Source of the DNA: Villigracilis sp900696595 | Lineage (GTDB): Bacteria > Chloroflexota > Anaerolineae > Anaerolineales > Villigracilaceae | NCBI GenBank assembly: GCA_030263615.1 | Contig: SZPH01000007.1 | Span: 1-64,000, forward strand | Direction: 5' to 3' | Length of the DNA stretch: 64,000 nucleotides | Shown: positions 15,341 to 24,644 of the stretch, piece by piece | Position numbering within the stretch: position 1 is the first letter of the stretch | Layout of the letters: every line of letters begins with the position of its first letter | Program-made: the position numbers and the translations under genes | The notes under the pieces: generated by a model | Databases searched by the model: none | What the model was told of the DNA's origin: nothing | What the model saw: the letters and a program-made list of their open reading frames with translations, nothing else

Positions 15341-16333
15341 TCATGGAGTCTGGCGCGACGCGCTTTCGCCCATTGCCTTGCTTATCGCTTTGCGCGGGGC
15401 GGCGTTCAAGTCGAAGTCTATGGCGGAAAGCAGGATTTGAATCGCGAGGATGACCGAGAGCGTCGGCAAAATGACCGTGCCTGTCGGCGCGGCGACGCCG
15501 AGTTGGGAGTATTGGATCCATTTGATTATGCCGAAGATAAAGCCGAAGAACAGCAGTGGAAAGCCTGTCAAGAGATAGATGGACATCATCGAGAAGTCGA
15601 AGATGAAATATTTAAGCGCAATGCGCCGCAGAAATGTGCGCGCAAGTTTGAACGGGAATTCGAACAGGGCGCGGCGGATGGAAAGGCTGGACGATTCGTT
15701 TCCATATCTCGCGGGAATGGCGACGTCCTGCACGCAGGCGCCGAGCAGGTATAGATGCGCGAGCATCGAAGTCTCGAAGAAATAGCCTTTGTCCAGCTTG
15801 TCAAGCGGGAGTTGGGCGAGAACCCCGGCGCGGATGGCGAAGTAACCGTTGGTCGGGTCGAAGATGTTCCAATACCCGGTGGCGGCTTTGGAGAGAAAAC
15901 TCAAGCCGAGGTTGCCGATGCGCCGGACGAACGGCATTTGCCGGAGCGAATTAAAATCGCGGAAGCGGTTGCCCTTGGCGTAATCGGCTTCGTTTGCGAT
16001 CAGGGGCGCGATCATGGCGGGGATGTAAGCCGGATCCATCTGCCCGTCGCCGTCCACCTTGATCACGATATCGCTTTCGAGTTCGAGCGCCTTTTTGAAA
16101 CCGGTGATCATTGCGGCGCCCACGCCCTTGTTCTTTTCATGACGAATCAGCGTGATGCGTTTGTCCCTCCGGGAGGCGGCGGTCACGAGTTCCGCGTTTG
16201 AGTCGGGCGAAGCGTCGTCCACCACGATGATCCAGCGCGCAAAATCGGGAATCGCCTTGAGGACGGCTTGAATTTCCCGTTCCGTCCGATAGGCGGGGAT
16301 GACGACCGCGACCTTGAACCGCGCGAGATCCAT
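15341..16333 (-). CDS. Membrane-anchored family 2 glycosyltransferase
   Basis: The 330-residue protein starts 'MDLARFKVAVVIPAY', with the GT-A motifs 'VVDDASPD' (about 37-44) and 'KVDGDGQMDP' (about 92-101), and ends with two or three membrane helices, as in polyprenol-phosphate sugar transferases (DPM1/GtrB type). It probably loads a sugar from a nucleotide donor onto a lipid carrier at the inner face of the membrane. An in-frame TTG at 16339 is a less likely start. It is divergent from the signalling gene at 16385. Confidence 0.9.
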   Translation of the reverse strand: MDLARFKVAVVIPAYRTEREIQAVLKAIPDFARWIIVVDDASPDSNAELVTAASRRDKRITLIRHEKNKGVGAAMITGFKKALELESDIVIKVDGDGQMDPAYIPAMIAPLIANEADYAKGNRFRDFNSLRQMPFVRRIGNLGLSFLSKAATGYWNIFDPTNGYFAIRAGVLAQLPLDKLDKGYFFETSMLAHLYLLGACVQDVAIPARYGNESSSLSIRRALFEFPFKLARTFLRRIALKYFIFDFSMMSIYLLTGFPLLFFGFIFGIIKWIQYSQLGVAAPTGTVILPTLSVILAIQILLSAIDFDLNAAPRKAISKAMGESASRQTP

Positions 16334-16356
16334 GCTCAAGATTGTAATCGAAATGG

Positions 16357-16365
16357 TGATAGAAT
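16357..16365 (+). promoter_or_regulatory. Extended -10 candidate
   Basis: TGATAGAAT forms an extended -10 element 20 bases upstream of the gene at 16385, in the 51-bp divergent gap. There is no convincing -35 box. Confidence 0.3.
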
Positions 16366-16384
16366 CGTTTCAAGGAGAACAGTC

Positions 16385-17536
16385 ATGGCATCCGGGGAAC
16401 GCATTCTCATCGTCGAAAGCGATCCAGATATCGCCGATTTGATCGGCAGGCAGGCGCTTAAGCCGCTCGGCTACCAGGTGCATGTGGTGGGAGACGCAGG
16501 CTCCGCGATCAAGTTTGCGGTTCAAACTCCGCCGGATCTGATCCTCGCCAACATCAACCTGCCCGGTTTGAGCGGGAAGGACCTGCTGGCGGCGCTCAAC
16601 TCCCAGAACGTCAAATCCCCGATCGTGGTCGTCGCCGAAAAGGGACAGGAACACGATGCAATTCAAGCCTTTCGCCTCGGCGCGACGGACGTCCTCTTCT
16701 GGCCCCTGCGCGACGCCGAAGCGGTCTCCATCGTCGAGCGCGCCCTGCGCCAGACGCAGGAGGCGCGCGAACGGCAAAAACTCGACCGCCAGTTGAAAGC
16801 CGCCAATGACGAATTACAAAAGCGGTTGCGCGATATGACCGCCATCCTTTCGATTGCCAAGGCGGTCACCTCCGTCACCGACCAGCGTTATCTCTTCGAC
16901 CGCATTCTCGAGAGCGCCGTGCAACTGGGCGAATCGGACATGTGCTGGCTGTTGCTGCGCGAAGAAAAGGGCAACCAATATCTCCTGCGCGCCCAACGCG
17001 GGTTGCCCGAAGCCTGGGCGAAGAAAATGAACCAGCCGATGGACGACGGCATCAGTTCGCTGGTGGCGCTGTCCGGCGAGAGCCTGTTCATGAACGGCGC
17101 GCCGTTGCAAAAGTTCAAGATCGCCGCGCTGGGCAAAGCCGCCGGGGTGATTCCCATCAAGATCAAAAACGAGGTCATCGGGTTGATGATCGTGGCGCGC
17201 AAAGCCGACCGCGAGTTCACCCGCGATGCCCAGATCATGCTCGAAGCCATGGCGGATTACGCCTCGATCTCGCTCGTCAATGCGAGATTGTTCCGCGCCC
17301 TCGAGCAGACCGCAGAGAACGCCCGCGCCGGGGAAAAGTCGCGCTACGCTTCGCTGGAATCCCTGCGGAAATCCATCCGCGCCGAGGCGGAGGCGGCGGT
17401 CTATCCGCTCAACCTGACGCTGACCGAGATGCCCGGCGCGCTCAACCCGGAGCAAAAGAAGGCGCTCGAAAGCGTCAAGGCGTCGCTCGAACGCCTGTTG
17501 CGCTCCGCTGAAAACACGGTGATCCCGCCGAAATAA
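16385..17536 (+). CDS. Receiver-like/GAF signalling protein lacking the phospho-acceptor
   Basis: The 383-residue protein has an N-terminal response-regulator fold (1-125) with the acidic pair retained ('VESDPD'), but Asn56 in 'LILANINLPGLSG' stands where the phosphorylated Asp belongs and 'FWPL' replaces the 'KP' loop. A coiled stretch (130-165) leads to a GAF domain (about 175-325) and a short C-terminal helix. There is no output HTH or kinase core. It probably senses a ligand through GAF and signals by protein contact. The start ATG at 16385 has a strong AAGGAG site. It sits 13 bp before a kinase gene and is likely its partner. Confidence 0.85.
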   Translation: MASGERILIVESDPDIADLIGRQALKPLGYQVHVVGDAGSAIKFAVQTPPDLILANINLPGLSGKDLLAALNSQNVKSPIVVVAEKGQEHDAIQAFRLGATDVLFWPLRDAEAVSIVERALRQTQEARERQKLDRQLKAANDELQKRLRDMTAILSIAKAVTSVTDQRYLFDRILESAVQLGESDMCWLLLREEKGNQYLLRAQRGLPEAWAKKMNQPMDDGISSLVALSGESLFMNGAPLQKFKIAALGKAAGVIPIKIKNEVIGLMIVARKADREFTRDAQIMLEAMADYASISLVNARLFRALEQTAENARAGEKSRYASLESLRKSIRAEAEAAVYPLNLTLTEMPGALNPEQKKALESVKASLERLLRSAENTVIPPK

Positions 17537-17549
17537 GATTTTTCATACC

Positions 17550-18998
17550 ATGACAAAACCCGACCTGATCCTGATCGCAATGGACGATTCGCCCGCGCTG
17601 GATACGATGGCAAAGTCTCTCGGCGCTTCGGGGTTCGAGGTCTTGCTGGCGCGCACCCGCGCCGAATTGGAAAAGTCCGCGCAAGACGTCATTCCGGCGC
17701 TGATGATCGTTGGGGAGACGCTGGGCATATCGAACGGGTTCGAGATCTCCGCGAGGCTGTTGGAACGCTTCCCCACCATGCCGATCATCCTGTATTCGGA
17801 GGAACATTCGCCCGACCTTGCGGAGAAGGCGCTGAAGGCGGGCTTGAGCGGTTTCATCCATGAGCCGATGAAAACAAACGAAGTCGTCGGGGAGGTCAGG
17901 CGCAGTTTGAAACGCGCGCGAAGCCTGGGAGATTGGGTGCGGCGCGAGGTCAAACGCACGACCGCCACGCTGGAGCAAAAGGCGATGATCTCCGAAGCGG
18001 AGCGGGTCAAACTGGAGGCGATCGTCTCGAACATCCAGGATGGCGTGCTGGTCCTGGACGAACACCATCACATCCTGCTTGCCAACCGCACGATCCATGA
18101 AACTTTTAACCTGAACGGCGCGCCGATTGTCGGGCGGTTCGTCAAGGACGTCATCCCGAACGCGGACCTGAGCGCGTTGATAGACCGCGCGCGCGACGGC
18201 GCGTTGAAATATCACGAGATCAACTTCGACGACGGGCGCGTGTTCAACGCCCAATACACTCCTCTGCCGCGCATTGGCAGCGCCGTGACCATGCAGGACA
18301 TCTCCTACCTCAAGGAGATCACCCGCCTGAAGAACGATTTCATCCATACTGTCTCGCACGACCTGCGCTCGCCGCTGACTGCCATCCTCGGTTATATGGA
18401 GTTGATCGAGCGCGTGGGGGCGCTGAACGAATCCCAGCGCGATTTTCTGGGGCGCCTGAACGCCAGCGTCCAGCACATGACCGGGCTGGTCAACGAATTG
18501 CTCGACCTTAGCCGGCTTGAATCCGGGTTCGATACGCGCCGCGAACATGTGGACATCCGCAATGTGGTGGAATACTCCCTGACCGTGCTGGACAACCAGA
18601 TCAGGAGGCGGAACATCCGCCTTACGCGCGAATTTTCAGACGACCTTGAACCCTTGCGCGCCAACCCGATCCGCATCCGGCAGATGGTAGACAACCTGAT
18701 CGGGAATGCCGTCAAATACACGCCGCCGGGCGGGAGCGTGAGAGTGAGCGCGTCCATGCAGGAGGATCAGGTCATCCTGCGAGTCTCGGATACCGGCCCG
18801 GGCATTCCGCCGGAGGAGCAAAGCCGCGTCTTCGAGAAATTCTTTCGCGCTTCGAACCGTCCCGAGGACGCGGAGGGATCGGGGCTGGGGCTGGCAATCG
18901 TCAAATCCATTGTGGAGAGCCATCAGGGGCGGGTCTGGGTCGAATCCAAGATCGGCGCCGGTTCGACCTTCATCGTGCTGCTTCCCGCGCATGAGTGA
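17550..18998 (+). CDS. Sensor histidine kinase with degenerate receiver and PAS domain
   Basis: The 482-residue soluble kinase has a receiver-like N-terminus (1-125) with Gly55 in 'LMIVGETLGISNG' replacing the acceptor Asp, a PAS domain (about 155-255), HisKA with His271 in 'HTVSHDLRSPL', and an ATPase domain with 'NLIGNAVKYTPPGG', 'DTGPGIPPEE' and 'GSGLGLAIVKS'. Catalytic elements are intact. No membrane segment or cognate intact receiver is adjacent, so its phosphate acceptor is elsewhere. It is cotranscribed with the preceding receiver/GAF gene. Confidence 0.92.
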   Translation: MTKPDLILIAMDDSPALDTMAKSLGASGFEVLLARTRAELEKSAQDVIPALMIVGETLGISNGFEISARLLERFPTMPIILYSEEHSPDLAEKALKAGLSGFIHEPMKTNEVVGEVRRSLKRARSLGDWVRREVKRTTATLEQKAMISEAERVKLEAIVSNIQDGVLVLDEHHHILLANRTIHETFNLNGAPIVGRFVKDVIPNADLSALIDRARDGALKYHEINFDDGRVFNAQYTPLPRIGSAVTMQDISYLKEITRLKNDFIHTVSHDLRSPLTAILGYMELIERVGALNESQRDFLGRLNASVQHMTGLVNELLDLSRLESGFDTRREHVDIRNVVEYSLTVLDNQIRRRNIRLTREFSDDLEPLRANPIRIRQMVDNLIGNAVKYTPPGGSVRVSASMQEDQVILRVSDTGPGIPPEEQSRVFEKFFRASNRPEDAEGSGLGLAIVKSIVESHQGRVWVESKIGAGSTFIVLLPAHE

Positions 18999-19101
18999 CA
19001 ACAACCTTTAGCGGCTCGCGTCCGAATCGCCCGGGGATTCGCGGCGAGCGAATAAGCGAACCATTAAAGCGCCGCGCCAGTTTCATGGTAAAAGTGGGGA
19101 T

Positions 19102-20796
19102 ATGCAATTCTTTCAACGCCGCGACCTTTTTTGGGGGCTTGCGCTTTCCCTTCTGCTTGGGGCGGGATTTTCCGCGCTTCAGCCGGGGGATTGGTTTATC
19201 GGACTCCTCGGTTTTTCCTTTCTCTTTCTTCTTTCCTTCTTTCTCCTTGCTTCGGCAAGCCGCTGGGGCGGACAAACTGGAAGTTTGTCCTACGCGGCTC
19301 GCGGGGCTGGACAAACTAAAAGTTTGTCCTACATGGTGGCGCTGGCTTTTATTTTGCGGCTGGCGGGCGGAGTGACGACCTATCTGGCGTTGCCGGTTTA
19401 CGGCCACGCAGGGGATGAGGAGCAGGCGGCGGGCTTCACCTATACGGATGCCTATCGCCGCGACGCGCAAGCCTGGGAACTGGCTTCGTCCGACCGCCCG
19501 ATTTTGGACGCCTTCAACAGCCGCTTCTCCTCCGACCAGTATGGCGGGTTGCTGGCCCTGTGCGCTTTTCTCTACCGTTATCTTTCCCCCGACGCGCATC
19601 GGACTTTACTGCTTGTGATAATGTCCGCGTTGATGGGGGCGCTGGGAGTCCCGTTTTTATGGAAGGCGGCAGATTTGCAGTGGGGCGAAAAGGCGGCGAC
19701 GGCTTCCGGCTGGATTTTCGCGCTCTATCCCGAAAGCGTCCTGCTGGGCGGAGTCCCCATGCGCGAGCCGTACCTGCTGGCGTTCAGCGCGTTTTGCCTG
19801 TGGGGGTTTGTGTCATTGCGGGCGGAGCGACACATGCGCCGCAGTACGGCGGGCAATCTCCCCCCTGAAACCGGGAGGTTGCTTCGGGAAGAACGCCCTC
19901 GCAACGACATATTTGAGAGCGATAAAAAACCGTTGCTCTGGCTTGCGCTTGGAATTTTTGGGATGTTGCTCGTCTCGCCGTCTGTGGCGCTGGTCACGCT
20001 CGTCATCCTCGGCGGGTGGATGTATTTCACCAGCGAACGCGGACGTTTCCCCTGGCAGGCGGCGGTCTTGCTTGCCGTCGTTTTTATCTCCGGTCTTTTC
20101 CTGCTATCGTCCGCATTGGATCGCGGCAACCTCGGCGGAGGCGGCCCGCTGGGCGTGATTCAAAATTTCATCCGCGAGTCGTTGAAGTGGAACGCCTTCA
20201 AGATCGAAGAAGGCTCCGGCTGGGTGCAGAAACTCTTCGACGAAATGCCGGATTGGATGCAACTTCCCTTTGTGATGCTCTACGGAGTCCTGCAACCCGT
20301 CCTCCCGGCGATTCTCATCGCGCCGACGACGATTGTCTGGAAGGTCATCGGAATCCTGCGGGCGCTGGGTTGGTATGCAATGCTCCCGGCGTTGATCCTC
20401 GCCTTCTGGTCAGGACCCGGCCCGGGCGCGGAGTCGAACCGCGCGGAGCGCAGAATCCAAAAATGGCTGAGTCTCATCGTCTGGGCGTGGATTCTCTTCA
20501 CGGCGTTGCGCGGCGGCGGCGATCAATGGGACAACCCGCGTTATCGCGTCATCCTGTTTTTGTGGCAGGCGATCCTGGCCGGGCAGGTTTGGGTCTGGCG
20601 GCGCGAGACCCGCTGGTTCGGGCGCGTGATTGCGATGGAGATTGTTTTGGTGGCGGTCTTCGCGCAATGGTATTTGAATCGCTATCTGCATCTCGGCGGG
20701 CAATTGCCGTTTGCGTGGATGGTGGTTTTGATTTTGGCGGCGTGGGTTTTGATCGCGGCGTGGGGCGTGTGGCGTGACCGCGCGTATCGTGTATAA
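19102..20796 (+). CDS. Polytopic membrane protein, possible GT-C glycosyltransferase
   Basis: The 564-residue protein has about ten to twelve hydrophobic helices and a large periplasmic loop near 'DAFNSRFSSDQYGGLLALCAFLY', recalling PMT/ArnT-like enzymes that use polyprenol-linked sugars. No catalytic Asp-Glu pair is obvious, so the function is uncertain. Two dispersed repeats are embedded in frame: paired palindromes encoding 'GQTGSLSY' and 'GQTKSLSY' (about residues 57-76), and a CGTCATTGCGAG-type element encoding roughly residues 237-270. These segments read as loops between membrane helices and are likely recent insertions. Confidence 0.75.
   Translation: MQFFQRRDLFWGLALSLLLGAGFSALQPGDWFIGLLGFSFLFLLSFFLLASASRWGGQTGSLSYAARGAGQTKSLSYMVALAFILRLAGGVTTYLALPVYGHAGDEEQAAGFTYTDAYRRDAQAWELASSDRPILDAFNSRFSSDQYGGLLALCAFLYRYLSPDAHRTLLLVIMSALMGALGVPFLWKAADLQWGEKAATASGWIFALYPESVLLGGVPMREPYLLAFSAFCLWGFVSLRAERHMRRSTAGNLPPETGRLLREERPRNDIFESDKKPLLWLALGIFGMLLVSPSVALVTLVILGGWMYFTSERGRFPWQAAVLLAVVFISGLFLLSSALDRGNLGGGGPLGVIQNFIRESLKWNAFKIEEGSGWVQKLFDEMPDWMQLPFVMLYGVLQPVLPAILIAPTTIVWKVIGILRALGWYAMLPALILAFWSGPGPGAESNRAERRIQKWLSLIVWAWILFTALRGGGDQWDNPRYRVILFLWQAILAGQVWVWRRETRWFGRVIAMEIVLVAVFAQWYLNRYLHLGGQLPFAWMVVLILAAWVLIAAWGVWRDRAYRV
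19270..19329. repeat. Paired 21-bp palindromes inside a coding sequence
   Basis: GGACAAACT-GGA-AGTTTGTCC (19270-19290) and GGACAAACTAAAAGTTTGTCC (19309-19329) are each followed by TAC and are 39 bp apart, so both keep the reading frame. Related palindromes occur at 25528-25571 between genes. Confidence 0.8.
19811..19910. repeat. Second copy of the CGTCATTGCGAG element, inside a CDS
   Basis: TGTCATTGCGGGCGGAGCG opens and CCCTCGCAACGACAT closes the element, with GGCAATCTCCC and GGGAGGTTGCTTCGGG inside: the same order of parts as at 932-1034, but diverged. It is translated as part of the membrane protein. Confidence 0.75.
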
Positions 20797-20829
20797 TTCA
20801 GCGACTGAATTTTGAAGACAGGAGAATCA

Positions 20830-21795
20830 ATGCCTACAGCGCTTATCACAGGAATCACAGGTCAGGACGGTTCGTACCTTGCCGAACTCCTGTTGTCAAA
20901 GGGTTATAAAGTGGTTGGGATGGTGCGCCGTTCCAGCACGGTGAATTTTGAACGCATCGAACATTTGTTGGACGATATCACCGTCTTGCAGGGCGATTTG
21001 CAGGATCAGGGTTCGCTTCTTTCGCTGCTCGAAGAATACAAACCGACCGAAGTTTACAATCTTGCGGCGCAGTCCTTTGTGCCGACTTCGTGGAACCAGC
21101 CCGCGTTGACCGGCGACGTGACCGCGCTGGGCGTGACGCGCATGTTGGAAGCCATCCGCTTTGTGAACCCGAAGATTCGTTTTTATCAGGCGTCGTCGAG
21201 CGAGATGTTCGGCAAGGTGCTGGAAGTGCCGCAGAAGGAATCGACTCCGTTTTATCCGCGCAGTCCGTATGGGGTGGCGAAGGTGTACGGACATTGGATC
21301 ACCGTCAACTACCGCGAGTCGTTCGATATTTTTGCCACGTCCGGGATTTTGTTCAACCACGAAAGCCCGCGCCGCGGATTGGAATTTGTGACGCGCAAGA
21401 TCACCGACGGCGTGGCGAAGATCAAACTTGGCAGGGCGAAGGAACTGCGGCTCGGCAACCTCGACTCCCAGCGCGACTGGGGTTTTGCGGGCGATTACGT
21501 CCACGCCATGTGGTTGATGCTGCAACAGGAGCGCCCCGATAATTACGTCATCGGCATGGGAGAGACTCATTCGGTGCGCGAATTCTGCGAGATCGCCTTC
21601 TCGCACGTCGGCTTGGATTACAACGAATATGTGAAGGTGGACGAAAAATTCTACCGCCCCGCCGAAGTGGACTTGTTGATCTCCGACCCGTCGAAGGCGC
21701 GAACGCAATTAAAATGGGAACCCGCCGTGACCTTCAAGGAACTCGTGACGATGATGGTCGACTCCGACATGGCGCGGCATCAGAAAACGAATTAA
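20830..21795 (+). CDS. gmd: GDP-mannose 4,6-dehydratase
   Basis: The 321-residue SDR protein has the NAD(P) motif 'ITGITGQDGSYL', the family-specific 'MVRRSS' and 'NLAAQSFV', the catalytic 'SSSEMFG' with 'YGVAKVYGHW' (Tyr/Lys pair), and 'NHESPRRG'. It converts GDP-mannose to GDP-4-keto-6-deoxymannose. The ATG at 20830 follows AGGAG; a TTG at 20812 is less likely. An rmd-like reductase gene lies at 60229, so the product is probably GDP-D-rhamnose. A TATAAT at 20792-20797 overlaps the end of the previous gene and may be part of a promoter. Confidence 0.95.
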   Translation: MPTALITGITGQDGSYLAELLLSKGYKVVGMVRRSSTVNFERIEHLLDDITVLQGDLQDQGSLLSLLEEYKPTEVYNLAAQSFVPTSWNQPALTGDVTALGVTRMLEAIRFVNPKIRFYQASSSEMFGKVLEVPQKESTPFYPRSPYGVAKVYGHWITVNYRESFDIFATSGILFNHESPRRGLEFVTRKITDGVAKIKLGRAKELRLGNLDSQRDWGFAGDYVHAMWLMLQQERPDNYVIGMGETHSVREFCEIAFSHVGLDYNEYVKVDEKFYRPAEVDLLISDPSKARTQLKWEPAVTFKELVTMMVDSDMARHQKTN

Positions 21796-21798
21796 GTA

Positions 21799-21838
21799 AA
21801 GTGACAGTCGCCTGGCAGGGACTGTCACTTGTTTTGTT
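21799..21838 (+). terminator. Hairpin terminator-like palindrome after gmd
   Basis: AAGTGACAGTC (21799-21809) is the exact inverse of GACTGTCACTT (21820-21830), followed by GTTTTGTTT. It begins 4 bp after the gmd stop and ends just before the next start codon. It could terminate transcription or be a dispersed repeat. Confidence 0.6.
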
Positions 21839-21839
21839 T

Positions 21840-23694
21840 ATGACTGCATCCCGGTTTTTGAAACACAAAGAATTGCCCTCCTGGCTTCCGTATTTATTGG
21901 CGGGGTTGGGGGCGGTTCTTTATTTAATCCGGGCGGCGGTTTACGCGCACACCACCGTCAGCAGTCTGGACGAAGGCTCGTACCTCATCAAAGGCATGTT
22001 CTATCTCAACGGGACGTATCAGCCCTTCGAGCCGTACGGTCCGTTGACGAACAAAGCCCCATTTGCGTTTCTCATCCCCGGACTGGCCGAATATATTTTC
22101 GGCGCGGGCTTGCGCACCGGGCGTTACTTCTCCATCTTCCTCGGCTTGTTGACGCTTCTCGGAACGTGGATCGCCGCCCGCCGCTGGGCGGGGAATTGGC
22201 TGGCGGCTTTCGCCGTCTGGGTCTTTGCGCTCAGCCCGATGATCGTCAAACTGCACGCGCGCGCCGTCTCCGAAGTCATCATCGCCTGCATGTTGGCGTG
22301 GCTCTGCGTCCTCGCGCTCGACGAAAAAAAATCGAACTGGAGAATCGTCCTCGCTTCGATTCTTGCGGCGGTGGCCGTCTTCACCCGTCAGAACATGGCG
22401 CCGTTGTTGCCGTTTTTGATTCTTTACGTTTACTTCCAACACGGCAAACGCGCCGGGGCGCTGTCTTTCGTAGCGGGTTCAATTGCCCTCATCGTTTTCC
22501 ACCTCTTCTACTGGCCGCGCGTCATGACGATCTGGACGCCGTGGCTGCCCGAGGCGCTCACGCCCTTCCTCGATACGTTCCGCATCCCCACCGACTCCGT
22601 CCCGATCTGGGACCCGAACATTGATTTTTGGAATCGACTCAACGCTTTTTTTCAGGGGATTCGCTATCACTTCATCCCGATCGTCGGCAGTTTCTTCGGC
22701 TTGATTCTCCTCCCGCCTCGTTCTCAGTGGAAGTCTGTTCCTGCCATGCGGACGGCTTTTTTCCTCGCCCTCAGTTTTTTCTCGCTCGTCCTCATGCACG
22801 GCTGGGCGGCGCTGGCGAGTCAATACGAAAGTTACTCGTGCGTTTTCTGCTTCTCGAACTACCTCGGCTTCTTCGACCCGCTCGGAATCCTTTTCTTCGT
22901 CGTCGTCTTCGCCCACGCATGGAATCAAAACCCGAACCGGGTTGTGAAGATCATTTCGGTCCTGGCGGTCATCCTCGTCGGGACGGGAATCGGTTACTCC
23001 CTTTTCGAGTTCGTCGGCGGCGGGTAACCTGCCGGTCGTCCCGCGCATCCGCTCCGGCGGCTTGGGCTTCATCGCCATCGTGGACGCGCTAACTCAGGGA
23101 CTCGACCTGCCGCTCGTCGTCGTCAAACGCTGGATCAGTTCCATCCTCGGCTTGCTGGCCGCCTTCTGCGTTTTGCTTTTTACATTTCTCTTCTCAAAAC
23201 GCAAACAAACCCGCTTCGCTCCCGCCCTCGCCAACTCGTTCCTCATCGCCGGGTTTCTGCTCTCTCCCCTCCTGCACCTCGGCGAAAGCCGGTTGGACTG
23301 CCCCAACACCGACATCATCCGCGATCACGAAGAACTGGGCGCATACCTCGCCGCGATCATCCCGCCCGATAGTCTGGTATATTGGGACGGCGGCAACGCC
23401 TTCACGCCGATGCTCTACGCCCCGCAGGCGCGCATCTTCCCGCCGCAGATCAACGACGGCTACACCTTTCACATCGGCGGCAACCCGGACGTTCTCTACT
23501 CCTTCAGCCACTGGAACGGCGAACTTGCCGGACGCTGGCGCTCTGAAGCCGATATCTTCATCATCGAAGCCAAACGCTACGCCGACTGGAAGGACTTCCT
23601 CGCCCCGCAGGAATTTCAGGAATTTGCCAGGCCCCCCGCCTCGCAGTCCTGCAACGAAGGCGCCGAACTCAGGATATTTCAACGACTGCCATGA
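21840..23694 (+). pseudogene. Polytopic GT-C-like membrane glycosyltransferase, split by a +1 frameshift
   Basis: The first part (21840-23027) encodes about ten membrane helices with 'DEGSYLIKGMFYLNG' near the N-terminus, a pattern of dolichol-phosphate-mannose mannosyltransferase-like proteins. It stops at TAA 23025-23027 after 'FEFVGGG'. Reading on in the next frame gives 'GNLPVVPRIRSGGLGFIAIV' and a final soluble region with 'GAYLAAIIPPDSLVYWDGG', which is the normal C-terminal domain of such proteins. Removing one G from the CGGCGGCGGGT run (23018-23025) restores one open frame of about 617 residues. This may be a real mutation, an assembly error or, less likely, programmed slippage. Its end overlaps the next gene by 4 bp, which supports one original gene. 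Confidence 0.75.
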
Positions 23695-24644
23695 ATCTTT
23701 CGCTTATCGTCCCGGTCTATAACGAACAGGATAACCTGCCCCTGCTATTTGAAGCCATCGCCGAAAGCATGAACGCCCTGGGTCAAACCTGGGAGGTCAT
23801 CTACGTGGACGACGGCTCGCGCGACAACAGCCTCTCCGTCCTCAGCGAACAGGCGCAAAAAGACCCCGAACATACGCGCGTGGTCTCCTTTCGCCGCAAC
23901 TTCGGGCAGACGGCCGCCATCGCCGCCGGGCTGGACCATTCGCGGGGCGAGATCATCGTCCTGCTCGACGCGGATTTACAGAATGACCCGCGCGACATCC
24001 CCATGTTGTTAAAAAAACTCGACGAAGGCTACGACCTCGTCAGCGGCTGGCGTAAACAGCGCAAGGACAACGCCATCACCCGCAACTTCCCCTCGATGAT
24101 GGCGAACAAGATCATCTCGCTCGTCACCGGCGTGGAACTGCACGATTACGGATGCACGCTCAAAGCCTATCGCCGCGAAGCGCTGGAAGGTTTCCGCCTG
24201 TACGGCGAGATGCACCGCTTCATCCCGGTCTTCGCGCATTCGGTTGGCGCGCGCATCACGGAGGTCGTCGTCAACCACCAGCCGCGCCGCTTTGGCAAGA
24301 CCAAGTACGGGCTGGAGCGAACCGCGAAGGTCATCCTCGACCTCTTCACGGTTAAATTCCTCGTCAGTTTTTCATCCAAACCCATTTATCTTTTCGGCGG
24401 CGCGGGCGGGATTTTAATGATCATCAGCGCCATGATCATGATCTATCTCTTTGTCCGGCGCATTTTCTTCCTCGTCGGCGTGACCGGCTCGCCGCTCTTC
24501 CAGACCAGCGTCATGTTCTTCATCCTCGGCTTTCAATCCATGCTGATGGGGCTCATCGCCGAATTGCTTGTGCGCACCTATCACGAATCCCAGCGCAAGC
24601 CGACCTACACCGTGCGCGCCAAAATCAACCTCAAAGATGATTAA
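23691..24644 (+). CDS. Polyprenol-phosphate glycosyltransferase (GtrB/DPM1-like)
   Basis: The 317-residue family 2 enzyme has 'LIVPVYNEQDNL' (4-15), 'YVDDGSRDNS' and 'LDADLQNDPRD' for nucleotide and metal binding, 'GWRKQRKDN', and two C-terminal helices (about 225-290) typical of GtrB. It transfers a sugar from a nucleotide donor to undecaprenyl or dolichyl phosphate, which would supply the GT-C proteins encoded around it. It overlaps its neighbours on both sides by 4-8 bp, indicating one operon. Confidence 0.92.
   Translation: MNLSLIVPVYNEQDNLPLLFEAIAESMNALGQTWEVIYVDDGSRDNSLSVLSEQAQKDPEHTRVVSFRRNFGQTAAIAAGLDHSRGEIIVLLDADLQNDPRDIPMLLKKLDEGYDLVSGWRKQRKDNAITRNFPSMMANKIISLVTGVELHDYGCTLKAYRREALEGFRLYGEMHRFIPVFAHSVGARITEVVVNHQPRRFGKTKYGLERTAKVILDLFTVKFLVSFSSKPIYLFGGAGGILMIISAMIMIYLFVRRIFFLVGVTGSPLFQTSVMFFILGFQSMLMGLIAELLVRTYHESQRKPTYTVRAKINLKDD

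Noticed and set aside
19725..20129. Minus-strand frame across the membrane protein and the inserted repeat
   Set aside because: It has no recognisable domain or ribosome site and is antisense to a long hydrophobic frame.
23010..23030. Programmed +1 frameshift like prfB
   Set aside because: There is no upstream Shine-Dalgarno-like stimulator or downstream structure at the right distance; an indel in the G-rich run is simpler.
23062..23694. The second part of the split membrane protein as an independent gene
   Set aside because: It begins at a TTG without a ribosome site, and its first residues continue the sequence context of the upstream frame.
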